Below are positions 1 to 5,765 of a stretch of DNA of 9,444 nt, one piece after another (positions within the stretch are counted from its first letter, which is position 1; each line of letters opens with the position of its first letter). The notes under the pieces were generated by a model that was not told the DNA's origin, searched no databases, and saw only the letters and a list, made by a program, of their open reading frames with translations. Origin of the DNA: Chloroflexota bacterium (GTDB lineage Bacteria > Chloroflexota > Limnocylindria > Limnocylindrales > CSP1-4). The stretch lies in the NCBI GenBank assembly GCA_021815005.1, contig JAKAHL010000053.1:1-9444 (forward strand). Reading direction: 5' to 3'. The position numbers and the translations under genes were made by a program.

Positions 1-22
1 CAAGGCGGTCGGATTGCAGCAT
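1..22 (-). CDS. Possible 5' end of an unidentified gene (truncated by the window edge)
   Basis: On the minus strand an ATG at 22-20 opens a frame reading MLQSDRL before the window ends, so only seven codons are visible and no family can be recognised. It is proposed because the ATG is preceded by TACCCT and exactly six bases, the same spacing seen at two better supported gene starts in this window, and because it lies 60 bases downstream of the kinase stop codon on the same strand. There is no Shine-Dalgarno sequence. A pseudouridine-5'-phosphate glycosidase would be one reasonable partner for a PfkB-type kinase, but that is only a guess. It could equally be a chance ATG. Confidence 0.33.
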
Positions 23-28
23 GGGTCG

Positions 29-34
29 AGGGTA
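29..34 (-). promoter_or_regulatory. Possible -10 element (TACCCT) of a leaderless gene start
   Basis: TACCCT on the minus strand matches the TANNNT form of a -10 box and ends six bases before the ATG at 22. Transcription would then begin at or next to the A of the ATG. No -35 hexamer is recognisable. Support comes mainly from the identical spacing at the kinase and LCP gene starts. Confidence 0.3.
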
Positions 35-82
35 GCGGGAGCCGGGGACGCGCGCGAGGGCCGGTGCGCCTGCGGATCGGCC

Positions 83-1063
83 CTAGCCGATCGAGAGCTC
101 CGGCGGCCGCGACCCGATCTGGCGCAGCGCCGTGCGGTTGCCGAGGACCGCTCCCCGCTGGAGCGCCGCCGCCTCCGCCAGGCCCCGTCGCCGGGCCGCG
201 AGCCAGCCGGCGAGGAAGCCCGCGTCGAACGCGTCACCGGCCCCGGTCGTGTCCTCGGCCGCCACCGGGCTCGTGGCCACCTCGAACCGCAGCACGTCGT
301 CGCCGTCACGCACGAGCACCGTCGCGCCCTTGCGCCCGCGCTTGACCACCGCGGCCGGCGCGAGCCGCAGCAGCCGCTCCTCGCGACGGGGGCCGACGAG
401 CGCGCTCGCCTCGTCGCGGGTGGCGAACAGCAGGTCCGGCGCGGCGTCCTCGATCAGGCCCAGCGCCGCGCGCTGGCCGTTGGCGAGCAGCGGCGCCGCC
501 GAGGACAGGTCAACGGCCACCAGCGCCCCGGCATGGCGGGCAAGCTGCGCCGCGGCCATCCCGGCGAGGCCGAGGGGCTGGTCCAGCAGCGAGTAGGCAG
601 GCAGGTGGACGGCCGCCGCGCCCTCGAACCACTCGGCCCGGAGGTCCTCGGGACGGAGCCGCAGGGCGGCGCCGCGCTCGGTCACGAACGACCGCTCCCC
701 GCCAGGCTCCACCAGAACGCCGATCCGGCCCGTCGGCGCACCGGCCACGCGGACCGCCCTGACGTCCACGCCCTCTCGCTCCATGTCGGCGACGAGCGCC
801 CGCCCCGTGGCGTCGCGTCCCACCGAGCACACGAGGACGGGGCCCAGGCCCAGCCGGCCCAGCCAGCGGGCTGTGTTCGCCGCCGACCCGCCCTGCCGCA
901 GCACCACGCGTCCCGTGACATCCGTGCCCCGCTCCAGCGGCCGCGCCGGGACCAGCACGACGTCGAGCACCAGGTCGCCCACGACAACCACCCGCGGCGG
1001 TGCCGGACGCGCGTCGCGGGCGCGGCGCGGCGGCAGGCGGCGGGGGCGAGGCAGGCTCGGCAT
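83..1063 (-). CDS. PfkB-family carbohydrate/nucleoside kinase
   Basis: The 326-residue product is a ribokinase-like (PfkB) ATP-dependent kinase, probably cytosolic, that phosphorylates a sugar or nucleoside. The fold is seen from the first strand VVVVGDLVLDVV (about 25-36), the glycine motif RQGGSAANTARWLG (56-69), VAVDLSSA (182-189), and the C-terminal PfkB signature DTTGAGDAFDAGF (271-283), in which GAGD supplies the anion hole and D277 the catalytic base. Length is normal for the family (300-330). The first 24 residues are an Arg/Pro-rich extension not typical of the fold. ATG 1063 is preferred because a TATGCT box lies six bases before it; a GTG at V25 is the alternative. It is transcribed divergently from the transketolase. 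The substrate cannot be read from sequence: ribose, fructose, adenosine or pseudouridine are all possible, and the pentose phosphate neighbours only hint at a pentose-type product. Confidence 0.9.
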   Translation of the reverse strand: MPSLPRPRRLPPRRARDARPAPPRVVVVGDLVLDVVLVPARPLERGTDVTGRVVLRQGGSAANTARWLGRLGLGPVLVCSVGRDATGRALVADMEREGVDVRAVRVAGAPTGRIGVLVEPGGERSFVTERGAALRLRPEDLRAEWFEGAAAVHLPAYSLLDQPLGLAGMAAAQLARHAGALVAVDLSSAAPLLANGQRAALGLIEDAAPDLLFATRDEASALVGPRREERLLRLAPAAVVKRGRKGATVLVRDGDDVLRFEVATSPVAAEDTTGAGDAFDAGFLAGWLAARRRGLAEAAALQRGAVLGNRTALRQIGSRPPELSIG

Positions 1064-1069
1064 CGGCCG

Positions 1070-1075
1070 AGCATA
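1070..1075 (-). promoter_or_regulatory. -10 element (TATGCT) for the kinase, leaderless arrangement
   Basis: Reading leftwards, TATGCT is followed by CGGCCG and then the kinase ATG at 1063. The six-base gap places the expected transcription start on the start codon, and there is no Shine-Dalgarno sequence upstream, so a leaderless mRNA is inferred. No convincing -35 hexamer is visible. The same TATGCT-N6-ATG arrangement occurs at 7978. Confidence 0.55.
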
Positions 1076-1086
1076 CGCTGCGGGGA

Positions 1087-1112
1087 CGGCCCGGAGCGTG
1101 AGGCACGGGCCG
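1087..1112. repeat. 7-bp inverted repeat upstream of the kinase -10
   Basis: CGGCCCG (1087-1093) and CGGGCCG (1106-1112) are perfect inverted arms around a 12-base spacer. They cover the place where a -35 element for the kinase promoter would lie (about 1093-1098). A regulator-binding site is possible, but 7-bp GC-only arms arise easily in DNA of this composition. Confidence 0.3.
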
Positions 1113-1131
1113 AAGACGGGTCGCGGCGGGC

Positions 1132-1160
1132 CGGCGGGCGCGCCCTCGGGACGCCCGCCG
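1132..1160. repeat. 9-bp inverted repeat midway between the divergent promoters
   Basis: CGGCGGGCG (1132-1140) is inverted as CGCCCGCCG (1152-1160) with an 11-base centre that can itself pair CCC with GGG. It lies about 50 bp from each of the two divergent -10 boxes, a reasonable place for a shared regulator or a cruciform. There is no T-run, so it is not a terminator. Function is unknown. Confidence 0.4.
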
Positions 1161-1177
1161 CGCCGCTCGCCGCCACC

Positions 1178-1196
1178 CGGTCGGGCGGCCCGATCG
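1178..1196. promoter_or_regulatory. Palindromic candidate operator over the tkt -35 region
   Basis: TCGGGC-G-GCCCGA at 1181-1193 is a perfect 13-bp palindrome. Allowing one mismatched pair it extends to 19 bp (CG at 1178-1179, CG at 1195-1196). It ends 14 bases before the TACGAT -10 box and so covers the -35 position, where a dimeric repressor would block RNA polymerase or an activator could touch it. Which regulator, if any, binds is not visible from the sequence. Confidence 0.4.
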
Positions 1197-1207
1197 CCCT
1201 AGCGCGG

Positions 1208-1213
1208 TACGAT
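1208..1213 (+). promoter_or_regulatory. -10 element (TACGAT) for the tkt-rpiB unit
   Basis: TACGAT matches four of six positions of the TATAAT consensus and stands out as AT-containing sequence in a GC-rich intergenic region. Transcription would start near 1220, giving a leader of roughly 50 nt that includes the tkt Shine-Dalgarno site. No -35 consensus is seen; the palindrome at 1178-1196 occupies that position. Confidence 0.45.
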
Positions 1214-1262
1214 GGCCCCCCGGCGACAACGGCCGCGCCGGCTCCTCCCCGCCGCCCACCCC

Positions 1263-1266
1263 GGAG
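1263..1266 (+). promoter_or_regulatory. Shine-Dalgarno site of tkt
   Basis: GGAG lies six bases before ATG 1273 and fixes this as the transketolase start; the conserved N-terminal sequence begins immediately after it. Confidence 0.7.
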
Positions 1267-1272
1267 ACCGCC

Positions 1273-3366
1273 ATGACCCTGCCGGACGCCCGCCTCGAGC
1301 GGCTCGCCGTCGACACCATCCGGACGCTGTCCATCGACGGCGTGCAGCAGGCCAATTCCGGCCACCCGGGCGCCCCCATGGGCGCGGCGCCGATGGCCTT
1401 CGCGCTCTGGACCCGCCACCTCCGCCACGCCCCCGCGCATCCCGACTGGCCGGATCGCGACCGCTTCGTGCTGTCGCCCGGCCACGCCTCGATGCTCCTC
1501 TACTCGCTGCTCCACCTCACCGGCTACGCGGTCACGCTCGACGACCTCAAGTCGTTCCGCCAGTGGGGCTCCGTGACGCCGGGCCACCCCGAGTACGGCG
1601 TGACCGCGGGCGTCGAGGCCACGACCGGCCCGCTCGGCCAGGGCCTCTCCAACGCCGTGGGCATGGCCATCGCCGAGCGCCGGCTGGCAGCCGAGTTCAA
1701 CCGCCCCGGCCACGCCGTCGTGGACCACCACACCTACGCGATCTGCTCGGACGGCGACCTCCAGGAGGGCATCACCTCCGAGGCGTCCAGCCTGGCCGGG
1801 CACCTTCGGCTGGGCAAGCTGGTGGTGCTCTACGACGACAACCACATCCAGCTCGACGGGCCCACCGCGATCGCGTTCAGCGAGGACGTCGTCGCCCGCT
1901 ACGACGCCTACGGCTGGCACACCCAGCGGGTCGGGGACGGCACCGACGTGGGCGCGATCAGCGCGGCCATCGACGCTGCCAAGGCCGACCCGCGCCCGTC
2001 GCTGATCGCGGTCCGAACGCACATCGGCTTCGGCAGCCCCAACAAGCAGGACAGCCAGAAGGCCCACGGCGCGCCGCTCGGCCCGGAGGAGGTGCGCCTC
2101 ACCAAGCAGGCCTACGGCTGGGACCCGGACCGGACGTTCTTCGTCCCCGACGAGGCGCTGGCGCTGTTCCGCGCCGCGGTGGGCGAGGGCGAGGTCCGCG
2201 TCGCCGCCTGGAACGCCCGCCTCGACGCCTACGCGGCGGACTACCCGGCGCAGGCCGCCGAGCTCCGGCGCCGGATCGCCGGGCGCCTGCCGTCCGGCTG
2301 GGACGCCACGCTCCCCGCCTGGGAGACCGGCTCCGAGGTGGCCACCCGGAACGCGAGCCAGGACGCCATCCAGGCGCTGGCCGCGGCGCTGCCCGAGCTG
2401 TTCGGCGGCTCGGCCGACCTGTCGGAGTCCAACCTGACCGATGTCAAGGCCGAAGGGAAGGACCACTTCGAGGCCGACAGCCCCGGCCGGAACCTGCGGT
2501 TCGGCGTCCGCGAGCACGCCATGGGCGCCATCGCCAACGGCATCGCCTACCACGGCGGCCTCATCCCCTACGTCGGCACGTTCCTCACCTTCAGCGACTA
2601 CATGCGCGGCGCCGTCCGCATCGCGGCCCTGGCGGGCCTGCACACCGTCTACGTCTGGACCCACGACTCCATCGGCGTGGGCGAGGACGGCCCCACGCAC
2701 CAGCCGGTCGAGCACTACGCGGCGCTGCGCGCCATCCCGAACCTGTGGTTCGTCCGGCCGGGCGACGGCAACGAGGCGGCGGCCGCGTGGGCGCTCGCGG
2801 TGGAGCGGCCCTCGCTCGCGGGGGCGGGGTCGGGCCCCGTGGCGCTCTCCCTGACCCGCCAGAAGCTGCCCACGCTCCCGGGCACCAAGGAGCACGCGCG
2901 CGAGGGCGTCCGCCGCGGCGGGTACGTCCTGCGCGAGGCGTCGGGCGGGGCGCCCGGGCTCATCCTCATCGGCACCGGCTCGGAGCTGGCGCTGTGCCAC
3001 GCGGCCGCGGAGACCCTGGAGGCGGAGGGCATCCCGACCCGCGTCGTGAGCCTGCCGTGCTGGGAGCGCTTCGACGCCCAGGACGCCGCCTACCGCGAGT
3101 CGGTGCTGCCGACGAGCGCACGCCGGCGCGTGGCCGTGGAGTCCGGCGTGTCGCTGGGCTGGGAGCGCTATGCGGGCGACGAGGGCGCGATCCTCGGCCT
3201 CGACCGCTTCGGCGCCAGCGCGCCGGCCGGCACCATCGCCAAGGCGTTCGGGTTCACGGCGGACAACGTGGCCTCGATCGGGCGGCGCGTCGTGCGCGAG
3301 GGGCTGCGCGGGCGCGTGGGCGTGCGCGGGCCCGTGCCCGGCGAGCCCGCCCACCACCACGGCTGA
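1273..3366 (+). CDS. tkt: Transketolase
   Basis: The 697-residue cytosolic enzyme moves two-carbon units from ketoses to aldoses in the non-oxidative pentose phosphate pathway, using thiamine diphosphate and a divalent metal. Length and domain order are those of full bacterial transketolase. The N-terminal ThDP domain (about 1-330) carries SGHPGAPMG (29-37), SPGHASM (68-74), [13 protein letters not shown] (118-130) and the metal-binding SDGDLQEG (159-166). The pyrimidine domain (about 352-525) carries FGGSADL (377-383), GVREHAMG (411-418, with E414 the expected cofactor-activating glutamate), [16 protein letters not shown] (463-478). The C-terminal domain follows from about 540. Histidines H31, H71, H105, H265, H464 and H476 match the active-site histidines of E. 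coli TktA by motif. A GGAG sits six bases upstream of the ATG. It is the first gene of a likely tkt-rpiB unit. The C-terminus ends in an unusual PAHHHG tail of unknown meaning. Confidence 0.98.
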   Translation: MTLPDARLERLAVDTIRTLSIDGVQQANSGHPGAPMGAAPMAFALWTRHLRHAPAHPDWPDRDRFVLSPGHASMLLYSLLHLTGYAVTLDDLKSFRQWGSVTPGHPEYGVTAGVEATTGPLGQGLSNAVGMAIAERRLAAEFNRPGHAVVDHHTYAICSDGDLQEGITSEASSLAGHLRLGKLVVLYDDNHIQLDGPTAIAFSEDVVARYDAYGWHTQRVGDGTDVGAISAAIDAAKADPRPSLIAVRTHIGFGSPNKQDSQKAHGAPLGPEEVRLTKQAYGWDPDRTFFVPDEALALFRAAVGEGEVRVAAWNARLDAYAADYPAQAAELRRRIAGRLPSGWDATLPAWETGSEVATRNASQDAIQALAAALPELFGGSADLSESNLTDVKAEGKDHFEADSPGRNLRFGVREHAMGAIANGIAYHGGLIPYVGTFLTFSDYMRGAVRIAALAGLHTVYVWTHDSIGVGEDGPTHQPVEHYAALRAIPNLWFVRPGDGNEAAAAWALAVERPSLAGAGSGPVALSLTRQKLPTLPGTKEHAREGVRRGGYVLREASGGAPGLILIGTGSELALCHAAAETLEAEGIPTRVVSLPCWERFDAQDAAYRESVLPTSARRRVAVESGVSLGWERYAGDEGAILGLDRFGASAPAGTIAKAFGFTADNVASIGRRVVREGLRGRVGVRGPVPGEPAHHHG

Positions 3367-3380
3367 GACGGCCGGACGAG

Positions 3381-3403
3381 GCCGAGGCGCCAGCGGCGCC
3401 GGC
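3381..3403 (+). other. GC-rich hairpin in the tkt-rpiB junction
   Basis: GGCGCC (3386-3391), loop AGC, GGCGCC (3395-3400) can form a six-pair stem, extended by GCC/GGC (3381-3383 with 3401-3403) across a two-base bulge. It lies between the tkt stop codon and the rpiB Shine-Dalgarno site, leaving the latter exposed. There is no T-run, so termination is unlikely; a role in mRNA stability or processing is possible. Confidence 0.35.
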
Positions 3404-3406
3404 AGC

Positions 3407-3413
3407 AGGAGGA
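3407..3413 (+). promoter_or_regulatory. Strong Shine-Dalgarno site of rpiB
   Basis: AGGAGGA is a near-perfect anti-SD match. AGGAGG ends eight bases before GTG 3421, which decides that GTG as the start; another GTG at 3416 is in a different frame. Confidence 0.8.
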
Positions 3414-3420
3414 TCGTGCG

Positions 3421-3897
3421 GTGCGCATCGTGTTCGCGGCCGACCACGCCGGGGCGGCGTTCAAGGCCGAGCTGATCGCGAAGCTCCGGGCCGCCGTGGG
3501 CGACGCCCACGAGCTGATCGACCTCGGCGGCGACGGGTCCGACCCGCAGGACGACTACCCGGACTTCGCCCAGGCGCTGGGCCGTGCCGTCCAGGACGGG
3601 CGCGGCGACCGCGGCATCCTGATCTGCGGCTCGGGCGTGGGCGCCTCGGTCGCCGCCAACAAGCTGCGCGGCGTCCGGGCGGCGATCTGCCATGACACGT
3701 ACTCGGCGCACCAGGGCGTGGAGCACGACGACATGAACGTGCTCACGCTGGGCGCCCGGGTGATCGGCGTGGAGCCCGCGGTCGAGTGCTCGCTGGCGTT
3801 CCTCGCCGCCGAGTTCAGCGGCCAGGCCCGTCACCGCCGGCGGCTGGACAAGGTGCTCGCGATCGAGGCCGAATCGATGGGCGGCGTGACGCCCTAG
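3421..3897 (+). CDS. rpiB: Ribose-5-phosphate isomerase B
   Basis: The 158-residue protein belongs to the RpiB/LacAB family and interconverts ribulose-5-phosphate and ribose-5-phosphate. Family motifs are AADHAG (6-11), DDYPDFA (44-50), [17 protein letters not shown] (65-81), RAAICHD (86-92) and [13 protein letters not shown] (101-113). C69 in ICGSG matches the catalytic cysteine of the E. coli-type enzymes, so this is not the mycobacterial type that lacks it. H9 and H102 are the expected active-site and phosphate-binding histidines. The start is GTG with an AGGAGG site upstream, 54 bases after the tkt stop, so co-transcription with tkt is likely. Length is normal for the family (about 145-160). 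A sugar-phosphate isomerase with another aldose (allose-6-phosphate) as substrate cannot be excluded, but the pathway context favours ribose-5-phosphate. Confidence 0.95.
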   Translation: MRIVFAADHAGAAFKAELIAKLRAAVGDAHELIDLGGDGSDPQDDYPDFAQALGRAVQDGRGDRGILICGSGVGASVAANKLRGVRAAICHDTYSAHQGVEHDDMNVLTLGARVIGVEPAVECSLAFLAAEFSGQARHRRRLDKVLAIEAESMGGVTP

Positions 3898-3987
3898 CCG
3901 GGGCGAGGGTCAGCGCGGCCGCCTTCCGACACGCCTCGCCGTCCGCCGACCCAGCCCGGCCTCCTCGCCCGGATCGGTCCGCGGGCC

Positions 3988-3993
3988 TATGCT
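3988..3993 (+). promoter_or_regulatory. -10 element (TATGCT) for the zwf-opcA-pgl unit
   Basis: TATGCT in the 179-bp rpiB-zwf gap is the same hexamer found at the kinase and LCP gene starts. Here no start codon follows at six bases, so transcription from about 4000 would give a leadered mRNA of about 77 nt before zwf, containing the short ORF at 4042-4074. An imperfect inverted sequence, CCCGGA-TCGG-TCCGCGGG (3968-3985), lies just upstream. No -35 consensus is seen. Confidence 0.45.
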
Positions 3994-4041
3994 CTAGCCG
4001 GAGCCAGAAGGCCAGTGGGCCGCCCAACCCGGAGTTGCGCC

Positions 4042-4074
4042 GTGATTCCCTATCGTCAGGTCCAGGTCGCGTAG
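4042..4074 (+). CDS. Probable 10-codon upstream ORF (leader peptide) coupled to zwf
   Basis: GTG at 4042 opens a frame reading VIPYRQVQVA (first residue would be formyl-Met) and ends with TAG at 4072-4074. GGAG at 4031-4034 stands seven bases before the GTG, an optimal Shine-Dalgarno spacing. The stop codon is only two bases before the zwf GTG at 4077, which has no good ribosome site of its own, so a ribosome finishing here could restart on zwf. The peptide has no run of one amino acid that would point to classical attenuation. The alternative is that GGAG and the GTG are a coincidence in an untranslated leader. Confidence 0.4.
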   Translation: MIPYRQVQVA

Positions 4075-4076
4075 CC

Positions 4077-5765
4077 GTGGCGCGCACCAAGTCCGCCGGC
4101 GCCGCGGTGGCGCCCGAGCGCGCGGCACCCATCCCGGATGCGCCTGCCCCCGTCGCCCCGAAGCGGGACGCTCCCCACACCATGCGCGACCTGCGCCTGG
4201 CCACGGAGGCGCGCCGGCGGGCCAAGCCCGAGAAGTCCGGTGAGAACCCGCTCCGCGAGGGCCTGCGCCTGGAGCGGATGCCGGACCCGCACATCTTCGT
4301 GCTGTTCGGCGCCACCGGGGATCTCGCCCACCGCAAGGTGGTGCCCGCGGTGTTCCAGCTGTGGCGGACGCACCTGCTCCCGCACGAGTTCACGATCGTG
4401 TGCGTGGGCCGCCGACCGTACGACGACGAGGCCTTTCGCTCGGACCTCAAGGCCAGCCTCGACAAGTTCTCGCGAGTCCTGCCGGTGGACCGGGAGGCCT
4501 GGGACGACCTAGCCGGCCGGATCGTCTACCACCAGGGCGACTTCAGCGACCCCGCCATGTACACCGCGCTCGCCGAGCGCCTCGACGACATCGACCTCGC
4601 CCACGGCACGCGCGGCAACCGCCTCTACTATCTGGCCACCCAGGCCTCGGCCTTCGCCGAGATCGTGGCCCAGCTGGGCCGGGCGGGCCTTGACCACGAG
4701 CATCACGACGGCGGCTGGCGACGCGTGGTCATCGAGAAGCCGTTCGGCCGCGATCTGGAGTCTGCCGTCCGGCTCAACCGCGAGGTGGCCAAGGTCTTCC
4801 GGGAGCGGCAGGTCTACCGCATCGACCACTACCTGGGCAAGGAGACGGTCCGCAACCTGCTGGTCTTCCGCTTCGGCAACGGCATCTTCGAGCCCATCTG
4901 GAACCGCCGCCACATCGACCACGTGCAGATCACCGTGGCGGAGTCGATCGGCATCGAGGGGCGCGGCGCGTTCTACGAGGAGACCGGTGCCAGCCGCGAC
5001 TTCCTCCAGAACCACCTGCTCCAGCTGCTCAGCCTGGTCGCGATGGAGCCGCCCACGAACTTCGACGCCGACGCGCTGCGCGACGAGAAGGTCAAGGTCA
5101 TCCGCGCGGTCGGCCAGCTGACGCCGGACCAGGTGCGGCGCGACGTCGTCCGCGGGCAGTACGGGCCGGGCTGGGTGTCGGGCAAGCCGGTCGTGGGCTA
5201 CCGCGAGGAGCCCAACGTGGACCCGGCGTCGGAGACCGAGACCTTCATCGCCGCCCGCCTGACCATCGACGACTGGCGCTGGTCCGGGATCCCGTTCTAC
5301 CTGCGGGTGGGCAAGCGCCTGCCCAAGCGCGCGACCGAGATCGCGATCCAGTTCAAGGAGGTCCCGCACCAGCTGTTCCGGGACTCCGCCAGCGACCCGG
5401 AGCCCAACCTGCTGGCGATGCGGATCCAGCCCGACGAGGGGATCATGCTGCGCTTCGGCGCCAAGGTCCCGGGCCTGGGCATCGACGTCCGCAACGTCAC
5501 GATGGACTTCACGTACGGCTCGGCGTTCCAGACCGACTCGCCCGACGCCTACGAGACGCTCATCCTCGACGCGCTGCTCGGCGACGCCTCGCTGTTCACC
5601 CGGGCGGACGAGGTGGAGCAGGCCTGGTCCATCGTGGACCCGGTGATCTCGACCTGGGCCGAGGAGCCGGCGCCGGCCTTCCCGAGCTACGAGGCCGGGA
5701 CCTGGGGGCCCGAGGCGGCCGACGACATCGTCGCGCGCGAGGGACGACGGTGGCGGCGGATCTGA
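4077..5765 (+). CDS. zwf: Glucose-6-phosphate 1-dehydrogenase
   Basis: The enzyme oxidises glucose-6-phosphate to 6-phosphogluconolactone, normally with NADP+, as the first step of the oxidative pentose phosphate pathway. Numbered from GTG 4077 (562 residues), it shows the nucleotide-binding motif FGATGDLAHRK (77-87), EKPFGRDL (220-227), the signature RIDHYLGKE (248-256; D250, H251, K255 bind substrate), and the catalytic histidine H313 in LQNHLLQ, followed by the C-terminal domain with FYLRVGKRLPKR (407-418). The conserved family start NPLREGL falls at about residue 57, so there is an Ala/Pro-rich N-terminal extension. GTG 4077 is chosen because third-position GC is high downstream of it (about 31 of 35 codons before the next ATG) and drops sharply upstream, and because the upstream ORF stops two bases earlier. 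ATG 4182 (527 residues) is the alternative start but has no well-spaced SD. It overlaps opcA by 16 bp. Confidence 0.96.
   Translation: MARTKSAGAAVAPERAAPIPDAPAPVAPKRDAPHTMRDLRLATEARRRAKPEKSGENPLREGLRLERMPDPHIFVLFGATGDLAHRKVVPAVFQLWRTHLLPHEFTIVCVGRRPYDDEAFRSDLKASLDKFSRVLPVDREAWDDLAGRIVYHQGDFSDPAMYTALAERLDDIDLAHGTRGNRLYYLATQASAFAEIVAQLGRAGLDHEHHDGGWRRVVIEKPFGRDLESAVRLNREVAKVFRERQVYRIDHYLGKETVRNLLVFRFGNGIFEPIWNRRHIDHVQITVAESIGIEGRGAFYEETGASRDFLQNHLLQLLSLVAMEPPTNFDADALRDEKVKVIRAVGQLTPDQVRRDVVRGQYGPGWVSGKPVVGYREEPNVDPASETETFIAARLTIDDWRWSGIPFYLRVGKRLPKRATEIAIQFKEVPHQLFRDSASDPEPNLLAMRIQPDEGIMLRFGAKVPGLGIDVRNVTMDFTYGSAFQTDSPDAYETLILDALLGDASLFTRADEVEQAWSIVDPVISTWAEEPAPAFPSYEAGTWGPEAADDIVAREGRRWRRI
5739..5744 (+). 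promoter_or_regulatory. Ribosome binding site of opcA inside the zwf 3' end
   Basis: GAGGGA ends five bases before GTG 5750 and lies within the last codons of zwf. It supports GTG 5750 as the start and implies translation of opcA is coupled to zwf. Confidence 0.5.

Noticed and set aside
1220..1241. CCGGCG/CGCCGG hairpin at the presumed 5' end of the tkt mRNA
   Set aside because: Six GC-only pairs with a 10-base loop; no way to tell it from background, and the start site is only inferred.
3349..3366. HHH near the transketolase C-terminus as a metal-binding tail
   Set aside because: Three histidines alone are not a motif; noted in the gene entry only.
1212..3695. Long plus-strand frame overlapping tkt in another frame
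   Set aside because: Arg/Pro/Gly-rich shadow of transketolase; no family motifs.
682..3834. Very long open frame (1050 codons) on the minus strand opposite tkt and rpiB
   Set aside because: A mirror of the high third-position GC of the plus-strand genes; it is rich in Arg, Gly, Ala and His with no recognisable domain, while the opposite strand encodes clear transketolase and RpiB.
3901..3970. GGGCGAGG (3901-3908) and CCTCGCCC (3963-3970) as a terminator after rpiB
   Set aside because: The arms are over 50 bases apart and no T-run follows; not a credible intrinsic terminator.
4182..4184. ATG as the zwf start
   Set aside because: Kept only as an alternative: the nearest purine stretch is 13 bases away and third-position GC stays high back to GTG 4077.
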